Shown: positions 1-5,350 of the stretch, in pieces
Layout: every line of letters starts with the position of its first letter
Position numbering within the stretch: position 1 is the first letter of the stretch
DNA from: UBA4717 sp045531795
GTDB taxonomy: Bacteria > Bacillota > Clostridia > Oscillospirales > CAG-272
Assembly: GCA_045531795.1 (NCBI GenBank)
Contig: JAZSET010000155.1
Span: 1 to 8,601, forward strand
Direction of reading: 5' to 3'
Length of the DNA: 8,601 nucleotides
Made by a program: the position numbers and the translations under genes
Notes under the pieces: generated by a model
What the model was told of the DNA's origin: nothing
Database searches by the model: none
Seen by the model: the letters and a program-made list of their open reading frames with translations, nothing else

Positions 1-4
1 GAGA

Positions 5-36
5 AAGCAGTCAAAAGGTACACCTTTTGACTGCTT
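5..36. repeat. Palindromic repeat, copy 1
   Basis: This is a perfect inverted repeat with two 15-bp arms around a central AC. The inner half-sites are GTCAAAAGGT and ACCTTTTGAC, and outer bases AAGCA/TGCTT extend the stem. The + strand continues TATATTTATT, which is not a clean T-tract, so a classical terminator for an upstream gene is possible but not convincing. The 22-bp core recurs as its exact reverse complement at 145-166. It could be an operator dyad, a REP-like intergenic palindrome or a weak bidirectional terminator. Confidence 0.85.
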
Positions 37-56
37 ATATTTATTCTAAATTATAC
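27..56 (+). promoter_or_regulatory. Candidate sigma-A-type promoter (weak)
   Basis: TTGACT at 27-32, in the right arm of palindrome 1, is followed 18 nt later by TTATAC at 51-56. If used, transcription would start near 63, giving a leader of about 150 nt that includes palindrome 2. The overlap of the -35-like box with the palindrome would suit repressor control. The match is only moderate in AT-rich DNA, where such boxes arise by chance. The rest of 57-139 shows A/T runs and nothing else I can name. Confidence 0.25.
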
Positions 57-139
57 CATATAACCCCTGTCATAGCAACGATTTTTTAAAAATTTTTTAG
101 AATATTGTCGAAATTTCTTTTTTTAAATGATTTTTGTGT

Positions 140-171
140 ACTTTGTCAAAAGGTGTACCTTTTGACAAAGT
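140..171. repeat. Palindromic repeat, copy 2
   Basis: This is a perfect inverted repeat with 15-bp arms around a central GT. It has the same half-sites as copy 1 (GTCAAAAGGT and ACCTTTTGAC), but different outer bases (ACTTT/AAAGT), so the outer stem changed while pairing was kept. It ends 41 nt before the start codon at 213 and lies in the probable 5' leader or promoter region of that gene. Its right arm contains a perfect TTGACA (162-167), but I see no good -10 box 16-18 nt downstream. Confidence 0.85.
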
Positions 172-212
172 TTAATTTAATAAAGTCTTGATTAGTCTTT
201 GGAGGAGCGATT

Positions 213-806
213 ATGTCACATCAAGTAGTCGAAATCAACTGTCCAGGTTGTGGAGCGAGAGTTTCTACCGGACAAAAGGAATGCGAATGGTGTCATAACC
301 CCGTCATCATTTCCACTTTTAACAGCGTTTATTCTATGCCCATGCCCGAAGTAAACAAATTTGCAGGAGCTTATCGTAAAGCATTGGCCGAAAACCCTGA
401 CAATCAGGAGTTGAATAACTCCGCAGCAATGTGTTACTTGAAGCTTAAGTTGTACGATAAAGCATTGCCGGCCTTTGAAAAAGCAATGGAGGACAACTTC
501 GATAATTCTGAAACTTTCTTCTATGCGGCAATTTGTTTATTACAAGGTAAAAAAGCTTTTTTACAGCAAAGACCTACCATTGACAAAATCTTGGAATATA
601 TAAATGCGGCGCTTATGATTGAGCCGAAAGGCATTTATTATTATTTTCTTGCTTACATAAAATATGATTATTTTCAGAGAAAGTTTTTTAAGACTTCTCC
701 TACTTATCAAGAAGCTTTGGCAATGGCGGTTGACGCCGGATTGTCCGAGTTTGATGTAGAGCAATTATACGGTATCTTGGGTGTTACAAGACCTGAGTGC
801 CTATAA
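213..806 (+). CDS. Zinc-ribbon and TPR-like repeat protein
   Basis: A 197-residue soluble protein, likely an adaptor. An N-terminal zinc ribbon is visible as two CxxC knuckles, C10/C13 and C24/C27 (CPGCG then CEWC), the spacing of short bacterial zinc ribbons. After a linker, about residues 50-155 form paired helices with TPR-like features: an A-YRKALAENPDN segment, then YLKLKLYDKALPAFEKAME, then a diverged Tyr/Phe-rich pair. There is no signal peptide or membrane segment. The start is supported by GGAGG 8 nt upstream. It is the first gene of the window and is followed by the PH-like gene. Zinc-ribbon/TPR proteins are common adaptors in multi-gene bacterial systems; the partner here cannot be read from sequence. 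Confidence 0.85.
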   Translation: MSHQVVEINCPGCGARVSTGQKECEWCHNPVIISTFNSVYSMPMPEVNKFAGAYRKALAENPDNQELNNSAAMCYLKLKLYDKALPAFEKAMEDNFDNSETFFYAAICLLQGKKAFLQQRPTIDKILEYINAALMIEPKGIYYYFLAYIKYDYFQRKFFKTSPTYQEALAMAVDAGLSEFDVEQLYGILGVTRPECL

Positions 807-807
807 T
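777..807 (+). promoter_or_regulatory. Possible internal promoter for the PH-like gene
   Basis: A perfect TATAAT (802-807) straddles the stop codon of the zinc-ribbon gene, with TTGGGT 19 nt upstream as a poor -35 box. It would start transcription near 814, giving the next gene a leader of about 75 nt. The weak -35 box and long spacer make this a low-confidence call. The 84-nt gap to the next gene contains no other feature I can support. Confidence 0.2.
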
Positions 808-890
808 ATAAATTTGTTCTGTTCGCACTTCAGCCACAATGATGTGTGTTCGGAATATAAAATCAAATCATCTATTAGGAGGCTATCACT

Positions 891-1520
891 ATGGGTTGTT
901 TTGGCAGCAGTGATCCGAACGCACAATTGATTCAACAGGCAAGCGTCGGAAAGAATGAGGAACAAAGAAAAGTAATTGAATACTTCCTCAAGCAGGAAGG
1001 ATGCTTATCTAAGAATATGACTGATGATGAGTATCTCGCATTGGTTCGCAGGAAGAGAGACTCTCTGAATCTCAAGCAAAAGGCTTTGAGCAAAATCGGT
1101 TTGGACGAAGAAGAACTTCAGGAAATTCCGCCTATTATGTTCGAAGGTTTCACCTTTAAAAATGCTTGGTCTAAGAGAAGAGCAAATGGTAACTGGGTAA
1201 GCTCTGCTTATCAGGTTTCTTGGTTGTTCTTCAGCTCTACTGAAGTTTACATTTATCAGTACACAATGAATATGGACGAAGATAAGAAGTCCGAAAGCAC
1301 CGAAGAATACTTCTACCGTGATGTTACATCTTTCAATACAAGAACTGAAACTGAAAATGCAAAAGATATTCACGGCAATAAGATTGAAGTTGAATCCAAC
1401 AAGTTCGCTATTATTGTTCCGGGTGCTACTCTTTGCGTTGCTTTGGATGATACCAACGGCGACTTTGAGGCTGCAATTCAGGGCATGAAACAGAAGCTCA
1501 GAGAAAAGAAAATGCAGTAA
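891..1520 (+). CDS. Hypothetical protein with probable PH-like domain
   Basis: A 209-residue protein without a signal peptide or membrane segment. Residues 10-80 are charged and helical. Residues 80-205 alternate short beta strands (around 108-125, 139-152, 165-176 and 179-186) and end in one amphipathic helix (190-206). Several strands followed by a capping helix is the layout of PH-like domains used by bacteria for protein or lipid contact. This is a fold guess from pattern, not a motif match. The MGCF start is not a lipobox because no hydrophobic leader precedes the Cys. The start has AGGAGG 8 nt upstream. It lies between the zinc-ribbon gene and a strong terminator, so these two may form their own transcription unit. 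Confidence 0.7.
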   Translation: MGCFGSSDPNAQLIQQASVGKNEEQRKVIEYFLKQEGCLSKNMTDDEYLALVRRKRDSLNLKQKALSKIGLDEEELQEIPPIMFEGFTFKNAWSKRRANGNWVSSAYQVSWLFFSSTEVYIYQYTMNMDEDKKSESTEEYFYRDVTSFNTRTETENAKDIHGNKIEVESNKFAIIVPGATLCVALDDTNGDFEAAIQGMKQKLREKKMQ

Positions 1521-1526
1521 TTGAGC

Positions 1527-1568
1527 ATAGACCTCTGTTTTGTGGCAACAGAGGTCTATTTTCCTTTT
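1527..1568 (+). terminator. Strong rho-independent terminator
   Basis: A 13-bp perfect stem (1527-1539 with 1547-1559, ATAGACCTCTGTT against AACAGAGGTCTAT) closes a 7-nt loop and is followed by TTTCCTTTT. It lies 6 nt after the stop of the PH-like gene and 17 nt before the GTG start of the next gene. There is no room for a normal promoter between the hairpin and that gene, so downstream expression needs read-through or a promoter upstream of or inside the hairpin. Confidence 0.9.
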
Positions 1569-1573
1569 ATTTT

Positions 1574-1578
1574 GGAGG
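1574..1578 (+). promoter_or_regulatory. Ribosome binding site deciding a GTG start
   Basis: GGAGG lies 7 nt before GTG at 1586. The first in-frame ATG would come only at residue 116, inside the YidD motif, so the GTG is the real start. Confidence 0.85.
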
Positions 1579-1585
1579 TTTAACT

Positions 1586-2056
1586 GTGAGTGAAGAAATT
1601 AAACAAGAAAGCGGCGAAAAAATACCGCACTTTGTAAATAACCCAAAGATAAATGCGGCAACCGCACCCGAATTAAAACTATATCGTCCGAAAATAAGTT
1701 ATTGGAAAGCTTGTTTATATGTACTTGCTCACTTACTTATAGGTACAGGAATTGCGGTTGTTTGGGTATGGCTTGAAAATGGAACTCTATCTGAGCAGTT
1801 TAGTAAGATTGGTGGAAAGCTGTGGATAGTAATTCCTTTATTGTTTGTTATTACATTGCGATTTAGCTTAATTTGGTTTGTGAGAGTATATCAACACTAT
1901 GCAAAATCTGAAACAAGATTGAGGTGTTGTATGACCCCTTCCTGCTCTGAATATGCGATATTAGCTTTCAAAAAGTACGGAGCTATTTGGGGCGGAATTA
2001 AAACTTGGAAAAGATTACTCCGCTGTCATCCACCGGGTGGAGTTGACTATCCCTAA
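1586..2056 (+). CDS. YidD-like protein with N-terminal membrane anchor
   Basis: A 156-residue protein starting at GTG. It has a polar N-terminus (1-40), two hydrophobic segments (about 41-63 and 79-101) and a C-terminal YidD-type domain. The YidD hallmarks are present: C114-x5-C120 in CCMTPSCSEYA, the KKYG step, and R146-C147-H148-P149 followed by GG and an Asp (D154). Canonical YidD is a short (about 70-90 residues) peripheral membrane protein, often next to yidC and rnpA, that helps membrane protein insertion. This one is roughly twice as long, brings its own membrane segments, ends soon after the GG-D motif, and has no rnpA/yidC neighbour. It more likely serves the local system than housekeeping insertion. 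Next gene: the ATPase at 2105. Confidence 0.88.
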   Translation: MSEEIKQESGEKIPHFVNNPKINAATAPELKLYRPKISYWKACLYVLAHLLIGTGIAVVWVWLENGTLSEQFSKIGGKLWIVIPLLFVITLRFSLIWFVRVYQHYAKSETRLRCCMTPSCSEYAILAFKKYGAIWGGIKTWKRLLRCHPPGGVDYP

Positions 2057-2104
2057 ACTTGAAAATACTGCTACGTTTGTAGCTTAACTATAAGGAGGTT
2101 TATT

Positions 2105-4786
2105 ATGCCGTTAAATTGCATATCGACCGAGAGTTTAACTAATGGGGAATTGATAGCCCTCGGCGCTATCGAAATAACTTCTATACCCCATATTTCTATC
2201 ATTGATGATCGGCAGAATGCCATAACTGAAATTGTAGATAAATATAAAAATGAAATGGGCAGTATGCTGACTGAAATATATCAGGCATACAAGTCTATGA
2301 GTATTGCTTGCGGATATTCGAAAGACATATCCGTCGAATTGCTATGGGCAACTCAAGCTGTTGCAAATCAGCCATATAATGCTCAGATAAGATTATTTAT
2401 CGTTGCAAGAGCTATAGACAATGACAGTGCTTCAGCGGTAGCATCTGTTGAAACACTATTGAAGTTGTGCCAATCAACGTTGAATCTGCAAAAGTATGAG
2501 TTCCAAGAAGTATCATACTCAATCTTGTCAGAAGCGGTTTCAGGCATAAATGACAACAACATACGAGCTATTGTAAAAGAAGAAAAGGCTGAAAATTTGC
2601 AGAACCAACTTCTGCCTTTTTGCTATTCCTATGATAGATTCCCCCTTTCTAATAATGATTTAAGTAGGATAGTTAATGTTTTAATTGACTATCCCAATAG
2701 TGCTGTATCAATGCAGTTGATTCCTTCTACTTTTGCACCTGAAGAAATTGCAGAAATTGATAGAATTACTCAAGCATTGGACACGCTGAGCAAGGGCGTG
2801 ATGGATCAAGGAATTGGTAATATCAGCTTTGCTTTAGCAGAAAAACACGCTGATGTTTACAGATATTATTCTGAAAATAAAACATCGGCGTTATTTGCTT
2901 TTAACGTATTGATTTATGCTGATGATTCTGCTATTTCAAATATTTCAAGTAGAGTCTTTGGTCAATTGTCAAATGGCTCAAAAAGCAGCGCCGACTTAAG
3001 AACGGTTAATCTCTACAGTAATGAAGTAGGAAAGAACGATAACTTTTATCCGTTGCCTTGGGCAGTAAATGAAATATTAGTTGGTAAAGAGAGAAATCTA
3101 AATATTTGGAATTCAGGTCAATTCTCGAACGCTCTTTATAGACTTCCGTATGTTATTACTGCTGAAGAAGCCGCAGAGTTCTTTAGATTACCTATTGGTA
3201 GTGATCGTATTTCGGCAGGACTAAAGATCAATGAGTCAGGCAAAGGCAATAAAACATATTCGTCTAATATTATCAACGCCGGAGATATTACTGTAGGTAA
3301 ATTGCGTTCGTCTACAAAGGGCGACACTATTGGCTTTTCTCTAAAAGATTTAGCAAAACATATGCTTGTTGTTGGTACTCCCGGTTCGGGTAAGACAACC
3401 TTTTCTGTAAGCCTTTTGGATAGATTATGGAAAGACCATAATATTCCGTTCTTAGTAATAGAACCTGCAAAGAATGAGTATCGAGCATTGGTTCAAAGTA
3501 TTCCTGAATTACAGGTGTTTACACCCGGCAAGAACTTTATTTCGCCATTTGTTTTCAACCCGTTTATTCCGCCAAAGAATGTTAAGTTGGAAACATATAA
3601 ATCTACCTTAAAAACAGCCTTTGCAGCAGCGGTATCTATGTCAACTCCTCTTGACAAGATCTTTGAAGAATCAATTAACAACTGCTACTCCGATTTTAGA
3701 TGGCTTGATACTTATACCGTTGATGACAAGGGCAAAACTTTCAATATTTCTGACTTTATCAAGTGTTTCCAACAAACATTTGATGAAATCGGATACACGG
3801 GTGATGCCAAGAATATTGGTCGAGCAGGTGTAGTAAGACTGAATAGCCTTGTAAATTTGTTTGATAATTATTTTTCTATTCCCATTGAAGATATTTTGAA
3901 AAAGCCGACCATTATTGAATTGGCTGCTATTGAAAATAGCGACCAAAAGGCTCTTATCATTGCCTTGTTGCTACTCTCCATTCTTGCCTATGTTAATTCC
4001 AACTACATAGGTGAAGGTGGTTTGAAAAATGTGATTCTTTTAGAAGAAGCTCACGTTCTTCTTGATGCAGATACCAATGCAGGACAAGGCGATGCTAATC
4101 CGAGTGCTATTGCACAAGGGCTTGTTAAGAGAATGTTGGCTGAAATCCGTTCCTATGGTGTTGGTTTGGTTATTGCTGACCAATCACCACGTAAGGTATC
4201 AACGGACGTAGTTGCCTTAACAGATATGAAGATGGTGTTTCGCCTTGTTGAGAGCGTAGATAAGCAAATCATCGGTGATAGCACAAATATGACTGATGTT
4301 CAAGTACAGAGAATGGCAAAACTTAAACCCGGTGAAGCTTTCTTGTTCTTCAACAAGTTAGAAGAACCGGAGGAAGTTATTACACCGGATTATCGCTTAG
4401 AAAACAACATTAGCATTACATTGTCTGACGAGGGTATAAGAAGTTTGTCAACTTATTGGAATGACAAGGCAGATAAGCTAAGACCTTACCCTGAATGTCA
4501 ATGCGTTGCTTGTTGTTCTGAAACTTGTGATTATGCAAGACGAGTTCTTGCAAGAGAAATCGCCCGACGAATCTTTGTGAAGAATTTCAAGGCGGATACA
4601 AAAGAATTTGATGCGGTAACTAAAGTGTTCGGCAAAATAAGCAAATTAATTCAAGCCGAGCTAAACGATGAAGAATTCACACCGGAGCTTTTGTCGTGTG
4701 TCAAAGTTCATCTTTGGAGAAGGATCAAGTATGGAACAAAGATTAATATTAAAGACACACAAATAGAGAACTCTTTAAGAAAGTAG
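2105..4786 (+). CDS. HerA/FtsK-superfamily P-loop ATPase (DUF87-like)
   Basis: An 893-residue protein. Walker A is GTPGSGKTT at residues 424-432 (K430, T431). Walker B is VILLEEAH at 643-650, with E647 in place of the usual Asp and E648 as the probable catalytic Glu. A sensor-like IADQSPRKVS strand follows. The context (LVIEPAKNEYRAL after Walker A; KRMLAEIRSYGVG before the sensor) matches the HerA/VirB4-like branch that forms hexameric rings to move DNA or protein. The first 330 residues are largely helical and unrecognised; around 340-370, a run reading ITAEEAAEFFRLPIG resembles the segment before the motor in conjugation-type ATPases. A cysteine cluster (C798, C800, C803, C804, C808) and a helical tail follow the motor. 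No membrane segment is evident. The start has AAGGAGG 6 nt upstream. The substrate is unknown; neighbours suggest work at the membrane. Confidence 0.9.
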   Translation: MPLNCISTESLTNGELIALGAIEITSIPHISIIDDRQNAITEIVDKYKNEMGSMLTEIYQAYKSMSIACGYSKDISVELLWATQAVANQPYNAQIRLFIVARAIDNDSASAVASVETLLKLCQSTLNLQKYEFQEVSYSILSEAVSGINDNNIRAIVKEEKAENLQNQLLPFCYSYDRFPLSNNDLSRIVNVLIDYPNSAVSMQLIPSTFAPEEIAEIDRITQALDTLSKGVMDQGIGNISFALAEKHADVYRYYSENKTSALFAFNVLIYADDSAISNISSRVFGQLSNGSKSSADLRTVNLYSNEVGKNDNFYPLPWAVNEILVGKERNLNIWNSGQFSNALYRLPYVITAEEAAEFFRLPIGSDRISAGLKINESGKGNKTYSSNIINAGDITVGKLRSSTKGDTIGFSLKDLAKHMLVVGTPGSGKTTFSVSLLDRLWKDHNIPFLVIEPAKNEYRALVQSIPELQVFTPGKNFISPFVFNPFIPPKNVKLETYKSTLKTAFAAAVSMSTPLDKIFEESINNCYSDFRWLDTYTVDDKGKTFNISDFIKCFQQTFDEIGYTGDAKNIGRAGVVRLNSLVNLFDNYFSIPIEDILKKPTIIELAAIENSDQKALIIALLLLSILAYVNSNYIGEGGLKNVILLEEAHVLLDADTNAGQGDANPSAIAQGLVKRMLAEIRSYGVGLVIADQSPRKVSTDVVALTDMKMVFRLVESVDKQIIGDSTNMTDVQVQRMAKLKPGEAFLFFNKLEEPEEVITPDYRLENNISITLSDEGIRSLSTYWNDKADKLRPYPECQCVACCSETCDYARRVLAREIARRIFVKNFKADTKEFDAVTKVFGKISKLIQAELNDEEFTPELLSCVKVHLWRRIKYGTKINIKDTQIENSLRK

Positions 4787-4796
4787 GCGAAAGTAA

Positions 4797-5312
4797 ATGT
4801 CAATGATGAGTGGACTCCTAAATAACATATTGATAACCGTAGGTTCTTGTATTCTTCCTATGGTGGTTGGTATTGCAGTTTGTGTTGTTTGCAATAAAAA
4901 TCAATCACTTTCCAAGATAGCTCATATTTTTGGAGCTTTCTTCGAGAGCTTTTGTCCCATCGTTACAATAGTCTTTCTGTTCTACTGTGTCTTTGGACAA
5001 TTGCAACTTAATCGCATAGTGATTTGTATTATTGGCTTTTCAATAAGTTTTATGGGATATATGCCATTAAGATATGAACCTAAGAATTCTATGTTAAAAA
5101 ACTTGGCAGTAAATGGACTTGGCTTAGTTTCTACCGCTTTCAAGTGGAGTTTTGCGGCAGGTTGGATTGCGGTTGCAGATTTACTCAAATTTGCAAGTAT
5201 GCAGATGGCAAAAACTTATGATGTGGCTTCATTTGTCATTGTTTTCTTTATTTCGTTTGTGATTGTTTTTGCTTTGGAAATGATAAAAGTTTTCGTTAAT
5301 GAAAAATTATAA
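4797..5312 (+). CDS. Five-segment integral membrane protein
   Basis: A 171-residue hydrophobic protein with about five membrane segments: roughly 11-32, 42-67, 73-91, 110-130 and 143-166. I do not recognise a family with confidence. The second half, with AGWIAVADLL followed by a final helix, loosely recalls the C-terminal half of ABC-importer permeases, but there is no clear EAA loop and no ABC ATPase beside it. It starts 10 nt after the ATPase stop with only a weak ribosome site (AGTAGG around 4783-4788), so translational coupling is likely; in-frame ATGs at 4803 and 4806 are alternatives. It could be the membrane base for the ATPase. Confidence 0.8.
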   Translation: MSMMSGLLNNILITVGSCILPMVVGIAVCVVCNKNQSLSKIAHIFGAFFESFCPIVTIVFLFYCVFGQLQLNRIVICIIGFSISFMGYMPLRYEPKNSMLKNLAVNGLGLVSTAFKWSFAAGWIAVADLLKFASMQMAKTYDVASFVIVFFISFVIVFALEMIKVFVNEKL

Positions 5313-5350
5313 ATTCGCATTTATAACTCTTAAGGATAGGAGGTAAAACT

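Noticed and set aside
162..190. Promoter with TTGACA inside palindrome 2
   Set aside because: No acceptable -10 box lies 16-18 nt downstream of the TTGACA; the match is explained by the palindrome core.
2070..2083. Small hairpin GCTAC/GTAGC between the YidD-like and ATPase genes
   Set aside because: Only 5 bp of stem and no T-tract; likely chance, not a terminator.
3621..3946. Open frames on both strands inside the ATPase gene
   Set aside because: The + strand gene has clear Walker motifs across this area; the others are out-of-frame shadows.
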